DNA of 64,000 nt from Methanocella_A sp963792125 (GCA_963792125.1 CAWBVA010000002.1:1-64000); one strand, 5' to 3'. Numbered from the stretch's first letter, positions 48,580 to 58,339 are shown. The notes: generated by a model not told the origin, from the sequence alone. Translations and numbers: made by a program.

Positions 48580-48939
48580 AGCGAATACCTCCGTTTCTGA
48601 ATAATCGTATGAAAACCAGATGCGGCATTATGCTAATGCCTAATGCACGCCTTTTTGTAATAAAGTTATTTAATTTCCAGACCTTATATAACAGTTTCCA
48701 TACAAACTTATTATATTTCTAAGATAATTTCTCGACAGTGATAATATATAAAGCATAGTCTGCCGCGCTGCACTATAATATTAAGGTCCATAGAAAACTA
48801 TAAATTCTAGACGTTCTATGTATGATGCCGTCAGATATAAGTTCTATAACTATATGGTGAGTGCCGCGATACATCCCATCGATGTCTACAGACTCGATAA
48901 CTGTAACTCGTCCGTATAAAAACGTCCAGCATTCAGAGA
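48580..48939. other. 360-base AT-rich region between the nuclease gene and tRNA-Lys
   Basis: Contains the tRNA promoter (below) and several A/T-rich boxes such as ATAATATATAAAGC near 48742-48755. Those could serve the minus-strand nuclease gene or an unseen small RNA. No coding frame was found. Confidence 0.4.
48913..48922 (+). promoter_or_regulatory. TATA box of tRNA-Lys
   Basis: CGTATAAAAACG centred about 25 bases upstream of the tRNA 5' end, the standard archaeal promoter distance. Confidence 0.55.
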
Positions 48940-49013
48940 GGGCTCATAGCTCAGTTAGGTAGAGCGCCTGGCTTTTAACCAGGCTGCCTGGGGTTCAAAT
49001 CCCCATGAGCCCG
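48940..49013 (+). tRNA. tRNA-Lys (anticodon TTT)
   Basis: The acceptor stem GGGCTCA pairs with TGAGCCC, with G as discriminator. The D arm is TAGCTCAGTTAGGTAGAGC, the anticodon arm CCTGG-CTTTTAA-CCAGG places TTT at 34-36, and the T arm CTGGG-GTTCAAAT-CCCCA contains the conserved GTTCAAA. The 3' CCA is not encoded. About 80 bases upstream of rpoH on the same strand. Confidence 0.95.
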
Positions 49014-49091
49014 CTCACCCTCTGTTATAGGGCTTTGTCACATCGCAGCACAGCATACCGTTTGAAATGCAGTTTTAGGAGGAAGGCAAGT

Positions 49092-49334
49092 TTGACCACT
49101 AAAAAATTTGACGTTCGGGAACATATGCTCGTACCCGAGCACTTATTGCTGTCCGAAGAGGAAGCAGCCGAAGTTTTAAAAAGATACAGCATCACCCCGG
49201 GACAGTTGCCGAAGATCAAGACCTCCGACGTTGTCGTCAAGCAGATTGGCGCGAAGCCAGGCGACATTCTCAAGATCACCAGGAAGAGCCTGACAGCAGG
49301 CAAAGCTGTAGCATACAGGCTTGTCATCGAGTAA
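49092..49334 (+). CDS. rpoH: DNA-directed RNA polymerase subunit H
   Basis: 80 residues starting at the TTG at 49092, 7 bases after TTAGGAGGAAGGCAAG. That is far better than the longer in-frame start at 49005, which runs into the tRNA. It reads MTTKKFDVREHMLVPEHLLL, then LPKIKTSDVVVKQIGAKPGD and VAYRLVIE, the conserved core of archaeal subunit H (eukaryotic Rpb5 C-terminal domain). It sits at the lower jaw of RNA polymerase near downstream DNA. First protein gene of the rpo-str transcription unit; the next gene follows 29 bases later. Confidence 0.93.
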   Translation: MTTKKFDVREHMLVPEHLLLSEEEAAEVLKRYSITPGQLPKIKTSDVVVKQIGAKPGDILKITRKSLTAGKAVAYRLVIE

Positions 49335-49363
49335 AAAGGAGATAGGGAAAAGGGGATTTCACC

Positions 49364-50914
49364 GTGTTAGACCGTACCGAACTCAGTAAGGCATATTTCA
49401 CTCGCAGGAAAATAGCGCAGCATCATATTGACTCTTTTAACGTTTTTCTGGAACAGGGCCTGCAGAAAGTCATTGACGAGCAGGGATTCATCGAGACTGA
49501 CATCGAGGACATCGAGCACAACATCGAGCCCGTAAAGGTCAAGCTCGGCAAGATCAGGGTAGGGAACCCGGTAGTCAGAGAGGCTGACGGCTCTGTCGAA
49601 CCATTGTTCCCGACCGAGGCACGTCTCAGGAACATCACCTACGCGGCGGAGATATTCCTGGAAATGGCCATCGTGAGAGGCGAAGTCGAGGGCGACTACA
49701 TCGAGGTCAACATCGGCCAGATGCCTATCATGATCGGCTGCGCGAAGTGCAACCTCGCACGGCTTGGCCCGGACGAATGGGTGAAGAACGGCGAGGACCC
49801 TGTAGACCCCGGCGGATACTTCATCATCAACGGGACCGAGCGGGTCATCATGACCCTCGAGGACCTGGCGCCGAACAAGATCATGGTCGAGTACGACGAT
49901 CGCTACGGCGACCAGATCGAGGTGGCCAAAGTCTTCTCCCAAAGGCGCGGTTACCGCGCCTTAGTTATCGTGGAGCGTGGCCGCAAGTCCATCTTAGAGG
50001 TCTCATTCCCGTCGATATCCGGCCGGTTGAACCTGGTCATGCTGATGCGTGCACTGGGACTGGAAACGGACCAGGAGATAGTCAACGCAGTCTCTGACGA
50101 CCCGGAAATCCAGAAGTTCATGCTGGAGAACCTCGACGAGGCGGAGGCCGACACTGTCGAGTCCGCAATGGAAAAGATCGGCAAGCGCGTCGCTGCCGGA
50201 CAGGCGAAGGACTACCAGCGGAAGCGCGCCCACTACGTCATAGACAGGTACCTGTTGCCGCACCTGAACCCGGAGAACTTCGAGCGGCTGGGGTCCGATG
50301 ACCCGAAGCTGGGCGATTCCCGGATCAACAAGTCGTACTTCCTTGGCCGGATGGCCGAGGCATGCTGTGAGCTCGCGCTGAAGCGCCGCCAGCCGGACGA
50401 CAAGGACCACTATTCAAACAAGCGGCTCAAGCTGGCCGGCGACCTGATGGAAGACCTGTTCAGGGTCTCGTTCAACAGGCTCACCCGTGACATCAAGTAC
50501 CAGCTCGAGCGCGCCAACATGCGTAACAGGGAACTATATATGATCACAGCGGTCCGCGCAGACGTGCTGACTGAGCGCCTGATACACCCGCTGGCCACCG
50601 GAAACTGGGTGGGCGGCCGGACAGGCGTCTCGCAGCTGCTGGACCGTATCGACTACATGGCCATGCTGTCGCACCTGCGGCGCGTGATATCGCCATTGTC
50701 GCGGGCGCAGCCTCACTTCGAGGCTCGTGACCTGCACGCGACCCAGTGGGGTCGCATCTGCCCGTCAGAGACGCCTGAAGGCCCGAACTGCGGCCTGGTG
50801 AAGAATTTCGCCATGTCCGTCGAGCTGTCGACCGGCATCGAGGACGATGAATCGATCAAGAAAATCATGCTTGAGGCCGGAGTCAGGCCTCTGAGGAGGG
50901 GTGTAGTTGAGTAA
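49364..50914 (+). CDS. rpoB2: RNA polymerase subunit B'' (N-terminal half of beta)
   Basis: 516 residues from a GTG at 49364 after an AGGAGATAGG ribosome site. It covers the protrusion, lobe and fork half of the beta-like subunit: MIGCAKCNLARLGPDEW, YFIINGTERVIMTLEDLAPN, QLLDRIDYMAMLSHLRRVIS and WGRICPSETPEGPNCGLVKN. The end at 50914 is the normal euryarchaeal split site, not a frameshift; the B' start codon lies inside its last codons (8-base overlap). It forms the catalytic cleft together with B'. Confidence 0.95.
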   Translation: MLDRTELSKAYFTRRKIAQHHIDSFNVFLEQGLQKVIDEQGFIETDIEDIEHNIEPVKVKLGKIRVGNPVVREADGSVEPLFPTEARLRNITYAAEIFLEMAIVRGEVEGDYIEVNIGQMPIMIGCAKCNLARLGPDEWVKNGEDPVDPGGYFIINGTERVIMTLEDLAPNKIMVEYDDRYGDQIEVAKVFSQRRGYRALVIVERGRKSILEVSFPSISGRLNLVMLMRALGLETDQEIVNAVSDDPEIQKFMLENLDEAEADTVESAMEKIGKRVAAGQAKDYQRKRAHYVIDRYLLPHLNPENFERLGSDDPKLGDSRINKSYFLGRMAEACCELALKRRQPDDKDHYSNKRLKLAGDLMEDLFRVSFNRLTRDIKYQLERANMRNRELYMITAVRADVLTERLIHPLATGNWVGGRTGVSQLLDRIDYMAMLSHLRRVISPLSRAQPHFEARDLHATQWGRICPSETPEGPNCGLVKNFAMSVELSTGIEDDESIKKIMLEAGVRPLRRGVVE

Positions 50915-52724
50915 GGCCAGAGTATTCGTCAACGGCGCCCTCGTGGGGACACACGAGACCCCCGGGGAGCTCGTTGCCAGCATCCGCGAGAAGCGAAGGC
51001 AGGGCATCATTTCCAACCAGATCAACATCGCCTACCACAAGCTTACCAATGAGATCATCATAAACACGGATATGGGCAGGGCTCGCAGGCCCCTCATCAT
51101 CATAAGGGAAGGAAAGCCGTTGATCAGCCAGGAAGACGTCGATCAGCTGAAGAACGGCGAGATACAGTTCGAGGACCTGGTCAGGCGCGGCTTCATCGAG
51201 TACATCGACGCCGAGGAAGAGGAGAACACCTTCATCGCCATCGACGAGTCGCAGCTGACGAGGGATCACACTCACCTCGAGCTGAACCCGTCGCTGATCC
51301 TGGGCATCGCCGCAGGCATGATCCCGTACCCGGAGCACAATGCGTCTCCGAGAGTAACGATGGGCGCAGGCATGGTCAAGCAATGCCTGGGCATGAGCAC
51401 GGCGAACATGAAGCTCAGGCCGGACACGAGAGGACACTTCCTGCACTACCCGCAGCGGGCAATCGTGAACACGCAGGCCGCCGAAGCCGTAAACTTCAAC
51501 GACCGCCCTGCGGGACAGAACTTCGTCGTGGCCGTTTTATCCTACGAAGGCTACAACATTGAAGATGCGCTGGTCTTCAACAAGGGCTCCATCGAGAGAG
51601 GCCTTGGCAGATCGCACTTCTTCAGGACAACCGAAGGCGAAGAGCGCAGGTACCCTGGCGGCCAGGAAGACACCTTCGAGGTGCCGGACGCAGAGGTGCG
51701 CGGCGCCCGTGAGTCCGAATTCTATTCGATGCTGGACGAGGACGGCCTCGTTAATCCGGAGACCGTCGTCGGCCCGAACGACGTATTAATCGGCAAGACC
51801 AGCCCCCCGAGATTCCTCGAGGAGCCGACGGACCTGGGCGGCATCACCCCGCTGAAGAGACGCGAGACCTCGGTCACGATGCGCAGCAACGAGAAGGGCA
51901 TCGTCGACACCGTCATCCTGACGGCCACACAGAACGGCAGCAGGCTGGCGAAAGTCAGGACCCGCGACCAGAGAGTCCCCGAGCTCGGCGACAAGTTCGC
52001 TTCGAGGCACGGACAGAAGGGCGTCATCGGCCTGATCGCAACCCAGGAAGACATGCCATTCGCAGAGAACGGGCTTATACCTGACCTTGTGATCAACCCT
52101 CACGCAATCCCGTCACGTATGACCATCGGGCACGTGCTGGAAACGATAGGCGGCAAAGTCGGCAGCATGGAAGGCCGGTTCATCGACGGCACGCCGTTCA
52201 ACAACGAGCTTGAGGACGACATGCGCAAGGCGCTCACCAAGTTCGGCTTCTCCCACAGCGGCAAAGAAGTGTTCTACAGCGGCACCACCGGCGAGAGGAT
52301 CGTCGCGGACGTCTTCACCGGAGTCATCCTGTACCAGAAGCTGTACCACATGGTCTCCTCCAAGATGCATGCCCGCAGTCGCGGCCCGGTGCAGGTGCTC
52401 ACGAGGCAGCCCACCGAAGGCCGTGCGAGGGAAGGCGGTCTCAGGTTCGGAGAAATGGAGAGAGATGTCATGATCGGCCACGGCGCCGCCATGGCCCTCA
52501 AGGAACGACTCCTGGACGAGTCGGACAAGGTGTTCGAGTACGTCTGCAACAACTGCGGCATGGTCGCGACCGAGGACAAGAAGCGCCGGGTCGTCTATTG
52601 CCCGAACTGCGGCGCGGACACCAACATATACAAGATAGAGATGAGCTACGCATTCAAATTACTCTTAGATGAGATGAAAGCCCTTGGCATAGCGCCGAGG
52701 CTCGACCTGGAGGACGCAGTATGA
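50907..52724 (+). CDS. rpoB1: RNA polymerase subunit B' (C-terminal half of beta)
   Basis: 605 residues from a TTG at 50907. It carries the hybrid-binding and wall regions: GQNFVVAVLSYEGYNIEDAL (start of the active-site lobe), VPELGDKFASRHGQKGVIGL (conserved GDK-RHGQKG, nascent RNA and NTP contact) and MEGRFIDGTPF. Near the C-terminus is a zinc finger, CNNCGM with CPNCGAD about 20 residues later. The final residues overlap the ATG of rpoA1 by 4 bases (ATGA), showing tight translational coupling. Confidence 0.95.
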   Translation: MSKARVFVNGALVGTHETPGELVASIREKRRQGIISNQINIAYHKLTNEIIINTDMGRARRPLIIIREGKPLISQEDVDQLKNGEIQFEDLVRRGFIEYIDAEEEENTFIAIDESQLTRDHTHLELNPSLILGIAAGMIPYPEHNASPRVTMGAGMVKQCLGMSTANMKLRPDTRGHFLHYPQRAIVNTQAAEAVNFNDRPAGQNFVVAVLSYEGYNIEDALVFNKGSIERGLGRSHFFRTTEGEERRYPGGQEDTFEVPDAEVRGARESEFYSMLDEDGLVNPETVVGPNDVLIGKTSPPRFLEEPTDLGGITPLKRRETSVTMRSNEKGIVDTVILTATQNGSRLAKVRTRDQRVPELGDKFASRHGQKGVIGLIATQEDMPFAENGLIPDLVINPHAIPSRMTIGHVLETIGGKVGSMEGRFIDGTPFNNELEDDMRKALTKFGFSHSGKEVFYSGTTGERIVADVFTGVILYQKLYHMVSSKMHARSRGPVQVLTRQPTEGRAREGGLRFGEMERDVMIGHGAAMALKERLLDESDKVFEYVCNNCGMVATEDKKRRVVYCPNCGADTNIYKIEMSYAFKLLLDEMKALGIAPRLDLEDAV

Positions 52725-55354
52725 CGAGCCCGAAGAGAATCAGGAAAATCCGCTTCGGCCTGCTGTCGCCGGCCGAGATACGGAAGATGAGCGTCACCAA
52801 GATCATCACCGCCGATACCTATGACGACGACGGCTACCCCATCGACATGGGCCTGATGGACCCCCGGCTGGGCGTCATCGACCCCGGCCTGCGATGCAGG
52901 ACATGCGGCGGTCGTCCGGGCGAGTGCCCGGGCCACTTCGGCCACATCGAGCTGGCAGCCCCCGTCATCCACGTAGGCTTCGCCAGGCTGCTCCGTAAAA
53001 TATTGAGGACGACCTGCAGGAAGTGCGGCCGGCTCCTCCTGGACGAGAAGTCGAAAACCGACTATGTCAGGCAGATCAAGACCAACCGGCAGCTCGGCCA
53101 GCCGATCGACGAGATCGTCAAGAACGTCTTCAAGGACGCAAAATCGACGACCTGCCCCTATTGTGGCGAAGAGCAGAAGGAGATCAAGTTCGAGAAGCCG
53201 ACCGGCTACTTAGAGGACGGCCACAAGCTGATGCCGACAGACGTCCGGGACAGGCTCGAAATGATCCCCGACGACGACATCGAGGTCTTCGGCATGGACC
53301 CGAAGAACGCAAGGCCCGAGTGGATGGTTCTGACTGTCCTGCCCGTGCCCCCGGTCACCGTGCGCCCGTCGATTACCTTAGAGTCGGGCCAGCGGTCGGA
53401 AGACGACCTGACGCACAAGCTCGTAGATATCATCAGGATCAACCAGCGGTTCCAGGAGAACCGCGACGCAGGCGCCCCCCAGCTGATCATCGAGGACCTG
53501 TGGGAGCTGCTCCAGTACCACGTGACCACCTATATGGACAACGCGGTCTCGGGAGTGCCCCCGGCAAGACACAGGAGCGGCAGGCCGCTGAAGACGCTGT
53601 CCCAGCGTCTCAAGGGCAAGGAAGGCCGTTTCAGGGGCAGCCTGTCCGGTAAGCGTGTCAACTTCAGCGCCCGTACAGTCATATCGCCGGACCCGAACCT
53701 CAGCATCAACGAGGTCGGCGTGCCGATGAAGATCGCCAAGGAGATGACCGTCCCGGTCACCGTGACACCGTTCAACCTCGAGGTTGTCAGGGAGTTCGTC
53801 CGGAGGGGCTCCGACAACTGGCCAGGCGCCAACTATGTGAAGAGGGCCGACGGCCGGAGACTGAAGATCACGGACAAGAACTGTGCCGAGCTGGCCGAAG
53901 CGCTGGAGGCCGGATGGAAGATCGACCGGCAGCTCAAGGACGGCGACGTCGTCCTGTTCAACCGGCAGCCGTCGCTGCACAGGATGAGCATCATGTCCCA
54001 CTTCGTCAAGGTGATGCCGCACAAGACCTTCCGGCTCAACCCGGCAGTCTGCGCACCTTATAACGCCGACTTCGACGGCGACGAAATGAACCTCCACGTC
54101 CCGCAGACGATGGAGGCGCTCGCCGAAGCCCGCATCCTTATGCTGGTGCAGGAGAACATCCTGTCCCCGAGGTTCGGCGGCCCCATCATCGGCGGCCTGC
54201 ACGACCACATCTCGGGCATCTACCTGCTGACCAAGGGCTACCGTATGTTCTCCGAGGCGGACTCGCTGGAGATATTAAGTAAAGTGAAACTCCACGAGCT
54301 TCCAGAGCCAGCCGAGGTCAGGGACGGCGTCAAGTACTGGTCCGGCAAGCAGATATTCAGCCAGATCCTGCCGAAGGGCCTTGATATGACCTACCAGGCG
54401 AAGATCTGCGAGAACTGCGATACCTGTAAGAAAGAAGAGTGCGAGCGCGATGCATACGTGGTCATCCGGGACGGCGACCTGAAGTGCGGAACCATCGACG
54501 AGAAGGCCATCGGCGCGTTCAGCGGCAAGATCCTCGACCGGATCGTGAAGACGATGGATGTCAATACGGCGTCCACGTTCCTGGACGAAGTCACCCGGCT
54601 GGCCATCAGGGCCATTACGCACCGGGGATTCTCCTACGGAATCAGTGACACGGACATCCCGAGAGAGTCTGTCGCGCAGATCACTGAGATTGTACTCAAC
54701 TCCGAGAAGCAGGTCCGGAAGCTCATCGAGGCCCACGACAGGGGCGAGCTCGAGGCGCTGCCCGGCCGTACGCTGGACGAGACGTTAGAGATGAGAATCA
54801 TGCAGGAGCTGGCCAAGGCAAGAGACGCGGCCGGCGGCATTGCGGGCAAGTTCCTGGGCAGCCAGGGCGACAACTCCGCAGTCATCATGGCCCGGTCGGG
54901 CGCCAGAGGCAGCTTCCTGAACCTCACGCAGATGGCCGGATGCGTCGGCCAGCAGTCGGTCCGTGGTGAAAGGATCATGAGAGGCTACGGCGACCGGACG
55001 CTGCCCCACTTCCTCCCCGGAGACCGGGGCGCGGACTCGAGGGGCTTTGTCGAGTCATCGTACAAGAAAGGCCTGAACCCCACGGAGTTCTTCTTCCACG
55101 CAATGGGTGGCCGTGAAGGTCTCGTGGACACTGCGGTCAGGACGTCGCAGTCCGGTTACCTGCAGAGGAGACTGGTCAACGCGCTGCAGGACCTCGAGGT
55201 CAAGTACGACGGAACGGTACGCGAGACGCGCGGCGTCATCGTGCAGTTCCAGTACGGCGAAGACGGTGTCGACCCCATGAAGAGCGACTACGGCGAGGGC
55301 GTGAACGTCCCGCGTATCGTCGAAAGCGTGGTGAACGGAGGCGAGTCGAAATGA
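52721..55354 (+). CDS. rpoA1: RNA polymerase subunit A' (N-terminal part of beta')
   Basis: 877 residues. The clamp zinc site is CRTCGGRPGECPGHFGHIEL near residue 50, with a second Cys pair in TCPYCGEEQKE. The lid/rudder region includes GKRVNFSARTVISPDPNL. The catalytic triple-Asp loop NADFDGDEMNLHVPQ is near residue 447, and the bridge-helix and trigger-loop start is in ERIMRGYGDRTLPHFLPGD and GLNPTEFFFHAMGGREGLVD. It stops at 55354, the usual archaeal A'/A'' boundary in the middle of beta', and overlaps rpoA2 by 4 bases. Confidence 0.95.
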   Translation: MTSPKRIRKIRFGLLSPAEIRKMSVTKIITADTYDDDGYPIDMGLMDPRLGVIDPGLRCRTCGGRPGECPGHFGHIELAAPVIHVGFARLLRKILRTTCRKCGRLLLDEKSKTDYVRQIKTNRQLGQPIDEIVKNVFKDAKSTTCPYCGEEQKEIKFEKPTGYLEDGHKLMPTDVRDRLEMIPDDDIEVFGMDPKNARPEWMVLTVLPVPPVTVRPSITLESGQRSEDDLTHKLVDIIRINQRFQENRDAGAPQLIIEDLWELLQYHVTTYMDNAVSGVPPARHRSGRPLKTLSQRLKGKEGRFRGSLSGKRVNFSARTVISPDPNLSINEVGVPMKIAKEMTVPVTVTPFNLEVVREFVRRGSDNWPGANYVKRADGRRLKITDKNCAELAEALEAGWKIDRQLKDGDVVLFNRQPSLHRMSIMSHFVKVMPHKTFRLNPAVCAPYNADFDGDEMNLHVPQTMEALAEARILMLVQENILSPRFGGPIIGGLHDHISGIYLLTKGYRMFSEADSLEILSKVKLHELPEPAEVRDGVKYWSGKQIFSQILPKGLDMTYQAKICENCDTCKKEECERDAYVVIRDGDLKCGTIDEKAIGAFSGKILDRIVKTMDVNTASTFLDEVTRLAIRAITHRGFSYGISDTDIPRESVAQITEIVLNSEKQVRKLIEAHDRGELEALPGRTLDETLEMRIMQELAKARDAAGGIAGKFLGSQGDNSAVIMARSGARGSFLNLTQMAGCVGQQSVRGERIMRGYGDRTLPHFLPGDRGADSRGFVESSYKKGLNPTEFFFHAMGGREGLVDTAVRTSQSGYLQRRLVNALQDLEVKYDGTVRETRGVIVQFQYGEDGVDPMKSDYGEGVNVPRIVESVVNGGESK

Positions 55355-56502
55355 GCCTGTCTGAGTCAAGCATCTATGCCGAGCTGGACAAGCTCGCGCT
55401 GCCTTATAAAATGGTCGAGGACCTGAAGGCTAACCTGAAGGGCGTCAAGATCACCAAGAAGCAGCTTGACACGATCATCGAGCGGACCATGGAAGCCTAC
55501 GGCAAGGCAAAGGTGGAGAACTGCGAGGCCGTTGGTATGGTAGCCGCCCAGAGTATCGGCGAGCCCGGCACACAGATGACGATGCGTACTTTCCACTACG
55601 CAGGCGTGGCTGAAATCGACGTCACGCTGGGCCTGCCCCGGCTCATTGAGATCGTGGACGCACGCAAGGAGCCGTCCACCCCCATGATGACCATCCACCT
55701 GCTCCCCGAAGTATCGGGCAACAGGGACCTTGTAAAGAGGCTGGCATGGGAGCTCGAAGAGACCACCGTGGCGGACCTGGGCTCGACGTCGACGAACCTC
55801 GCCGACATGACAATCATCCTCGACATCATCGAGAAGCAGCTCATCCAGAGGAACATGACGCTCCAGGAGGTGGCCGACCGCATATCCGAAGAGATCGGGT
55901 ACGAGGTCAGTGTCACGGACAGCCGTCTGACCATACACCCCGAGGAGCCGTCGTACCGCGACCTGCTCCAGCTCGTGGAAAAGGTCCGCGGCATCTCGCT
56001 GAAAGGCATCAAGGGCATCACCCGTGTCGTGATCCGCAAGGAAGAGAACGAGTACGTCGTCTATACACAAGGCTCCATGCTGAAGAAGGTCATCAACATC
56101 GAAGGCGTGGACGCGGCGCGGACAAAGACCAACAATATCAATGAGATCGCGGAAGTGCTTGGCATAGAGGCCGCACGCAACGCGACCATCAACGAAGCGC
56201 TGGATACCCTGTCCGAACAGGGTCTCACGGTAGACATCCGGCATATCATGCTGGTATCGGACATGATGTGTATCGACGGCGAAGTCAAGCAGATCGGCCG
56301 GCACGGCATATCGGGCGAGAAGGCCAGCGTACTTTCGAGGGCCGCGTTCGAGGTAACCGTAAATCATTTATTGGATGCCGCCGTTGCTGGAGAAGTCGAT
56401 GAGTTGACCGGTGTCACAGAAAATGTGATCGTAGGGCAGCCAATACAATTGGGCACCGGCGATGTCGAACTACTGGCTGTCAGTTCAAGCAGAAAGAAGT
56501 GA
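55351..56502 (+). CDS. rpoA2: RNA polymerase subunit A'' (C-terminal part of beta')
   Basis: 383 residues from the ATG at 55351. It supplies the second half of the trigger loop and the jaw: AVGMVAAQSIGEPGTQMTMR, TFHYAGVAEIDVTLGLPRLI. The later part (MLVSDMMCIDGEVKQIGRHG, SVLSRAAFEVTVNHLLDAAV) forms the cleft and C-terminal helices with A'. No intein. The stop lies 7 bases before rpl30e. Confidence 0.95.
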   Translation: MSLSESSIYAELDKLALPYKMVEDLKANLKGVKITKKQLDTIIERTMEAYGKAKVENCEAVGMVAAQSIGEPGTQMTMRTFHYAGVAEIDVTLGLPRLIEIVDARKEPSTPMMTIHLLPEVSGNRDLVKRLAWELEETTVADLGSTSTNLADMTIILDIIEKQLIQRNMTLQEVADRISEEIGYEVSVTDSRLTIHPEEPSYRDLLQLVEKVRGISLKGIKGITRVVIRKEENEYVVYTQGSMLKKVINIEGVDAARTKTNNINEIAEVLGIEAARNATINEALDTLSEQGLTVDIRHIMLVSDMMCIDGEVKQIGRHGISGEKASVLSRAAFEVTVNHLLDAAVAGEVDELTGVTENVIVGQPIQLGTGDVELLAVSSSRKK

Positions 56503-56508
56503 GAAATT

Positions 56509-56814
56509 ATGGAATTAGACCTGGACAAGTCACTGAGAAGCGTGATGAGAACCGGCAAGGTCCTCGTAGGGACCAGGCAGGCCATCAAAGCAAGTAAACG
56601 CGGAGTAGCGAAACTTGTCATCGTGGCCTCCAACTGTCCCGGTGAAGTAAAGAGCATGATAAAAGAAGCGAACATACCCCTGTATGAGTTTCCAGGCATG
56701 AGTGTCGACCTGGGGCCACTGTGCGGCAAGCCGTACATCGTCTTAGCCCTGACCGTGCTGGAGCCGGGCGACTCGGACATAATGGCGCTGGCCAGAGGTG
56801 TAAAGAGTGCCTGA
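56509..56814 (+). CDS. rpl30e: Ribosomal protein L30e
   Basis: 101 residues from the ATG at 56509 (ribosome site GTGAG). It opens LDKSLRSVMRTGKVLVGTRQ and has AKLVIVASNCPGEVKSMIKE, IPLYEFPGMSVDLGPLCGKP, the L7Ae/L30e RNA-binding fold that recognises kink-turns in 23S rRNA. Located in the archaeal rpo-nusA-rps12 order. The last codons overlap the nusA start by 8 bases. Confidence 0.93.
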   Translation: MELDLDKSLRSVMRTGKVLVGTRQAIKASKRGVAKLVIVASNCPGEVKSMIKEANIPLYEFPGMSVDLGPLCGKPYIVLALTVLEPGDSDIMALARGVKSA

Positions 56815-57244
56815 TGTGACGTTTACCATGGAAACGATGCAGTTCATCGCGCTCTTCGAGCAGATAACTGGAGCGCATGCGAAGGACTGTCTAATCATGG
56901 ACGACGAGCGGATAGTGTTCGTGGTCAAGAGCGGGGACATGGGCCTCGCCATCGGTAAAAATGGTAACAACATCAACAGGGTCAATAAACAGATTGGAAG
57001 GCACGTCGAAGTCATCGAGTACTCTGAGGACCCGAAGGAGTTCATCAAGAACCTGTTCCAGCCTGCCTCGATCAAGAACGTCTCTATATCCACGAAGGGC
57101 GACAGACAGGTGGCCATCGTGGACGTCGCGTCAAAGGACAAGGGACTGGCAATCGGCAAGAACGGGCGGAACATCAAGAAGGTGAAGTCGCTGGCCCAGA
57201 GGCATCACAAGTTTGACGACGTCGTCATAAATAACCAGAAGTAA
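56807..57244 (+). CDS. nusA: Archaeal NusA-like KH-domain transcription factor
   Basis: 145 residues starting at the GTG at 56807. Two KH domains only, as in archaea; the N-terminal RNAP-binding and S1 parts of bacterial NusA are absent. The GxxG loops are DMGLAIGKNGNNINRVNKQI and DKGLAIGKNGRNIKKVKSLA. Predicted to bind nascent RNA and help termination or antitermination with the polymerase encoded just upstream. Followed 12 bases later by rps12 with GGAG. Confidence 0.92.
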   Translation: MPDVTFTMETMQFIALFEQITGAHAKDCLIMDDERIVFVVKSGDMGLAIGKNGNNINRVNKQIGRHVEVIEYSEDPKEFIKNLFQPASIKNVSISTKGDRQVAIVDVASKDKGLAIGKNGRNIKKVKSLAQRHHKFDDVVINNQK

Positions 57245-57256
57245 GGAGTAATTATC

Positions 57257-57685
57257 ATGGGAATGGGAAAATTCGCAGCTCGCAAGCTCGATCATGACAG
57301 GAAATTATACAGGTGGGGTGACAGGGACTACGCCCGTCGCGTATTAAGGCTGGATGAGAAGGCCGACCCGCTTGAAGGCGCCCCGCAGGCGAAGGGCATC
57401 GTTCTCGAGAAGATCGGTGTAGAGGCAAAGCAGCCTAACTCCGCCATCAGGAAATGCATCAGGATTCAGCTCATCAAGAACGGCAGGCAGGTCACCGCGT
57501 TCTGTCCCGGCGATGGAGCGATTAACTTCATCGACGAGCACGACGAGGTCACCATCGAAGGCATCGGCGGCCGGATGGGCGGCTCGTACGGCGACATCCC
57601 GGGCGTACGCTTCCGCGTATGCAAGGTCAACGATGTCTCGCTGGACGAAATGGTCAAGGGCAGGAGAGACAAGCCTCTGAGGTAA
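57257..57685 (+). CDS. rps12: Ribosomal protein S12
   Basis: 142 residues, archaeal length. Core decoding-site motif LEKIGVEAKQPNSAIRKCIR, then CPGDGAINFIDEHDEVTIEG and PGVRFRVCKVNDVSLDEMVK. It lies at the A-site decoding centre of the small subunit. Intact, and next to rps7 and EF-2 in classical str order. Confidence 0.95.
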   Translation: MGMGKFAARKLDHDRKLYRWGDRDYARRVLRLDEKADPLEGAPQAKGIVLEKIGVEAKQPNSAIRKCIRIQLIKNGRQVTAFCPGDGAINFIDEHDEVTIEGIGGRMGGSYGDIPGVRFRVCKVNDVSLDEMVKGRRDKPLR

Positions 57686-57689
57686 TACT

Positions 57690-58307
57690 ATGGCAGAAGC
57701 TAACGTAGAGAATAACACTAACGCAGAGGTCAAGGCCGCAGGACCGAACCTGCTGCTGTTCGGCAAGTACGACATGTCGCAGGTCAACATCAAGGACCCG
57801 AGCATCAAGCGGTACATCAACCTCAAGCCGATCGTCGTGCCCCACACCGGCGGCAAGTCGGCGGCAAAGCAGTTCAACAAGGCCGACATCCCCATCGTGG
57901 AGCGGCTCATCAACAAGATGATGCGCAACGAGACCAACACCGGCGAGAAGATGAAGTGCTACAACATCGTGCGCGACGCCTTCGTCATCATCGCGGCCCG
58001 CACCAAGCAGAACCCGGTGCAGATATTCGTGGACGCTCTCGAGAACGCCGGCCCCCGCGAGGAGACGGTCCGTCTCAAGTACGGTGGCATCAACGTGCCC
58101 AAGTCCGTCGATACGGCCCCGATGCGCCGCGTGGACCAGGCACTCATGTTCATCTGTGCTGGCGCGGAGAAGGCCTCGTTCAAGACCAAGAAGACGATTG
58201 AGCAGGCGCTGGCAGACGAGCTGATGGCCGCTGCGAAGGGCGACCTGAAGAGCTACTCGGTCGGCAAGAAGGACGAAAAGGAGAGGGTGGCAAAGGCCGC
58301 CAGGTAA
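57690..58307 (+). CDS. rps7: Ribosomal protein S7
   Basis: 205 residues with the archaeal N-terminal extension (MAEANVENNTNAEVKAAGPN). The conserved helical core includes KPIVVPHTGGKSAAKQFNKA, VERLINKMMRNETNTGEKMK and GGINVPKSVDTAPMRRVDQA. It organises the 3' major domain (head) of 16S rRNA. Start 4 bases after the rps12 stop. Confidence 0.95.
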   Translation: MAEANVENNTNAEVKAAGPNLLLFGKYDMSQVNIKDPSIKRYINLKPIVVPHTGGKSAAKQFNKADIPIVERLINKMMRNETNTGEKMKCYNIVRDAFVIIAARTKQNPVQIFVDALENAGPREETVRLKYGGINVPKSVDTAPMRRVDQALMFICAGAEKASFKTKKTIEQALADELMAAAKGDLKSYSVGKKDEKERVAKAAR

Positions 58308-58339
58308 ATCCTGTTTAATTTTTAGGAGAGGAAACCACA

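Noticed and set aside
49364..52724. rpoB interrupted by a frameshift
   Set aside because: The B''/B' split with an 8-base overlap at this site is the normal arrangement in methanogens, and both parts have proper starts.
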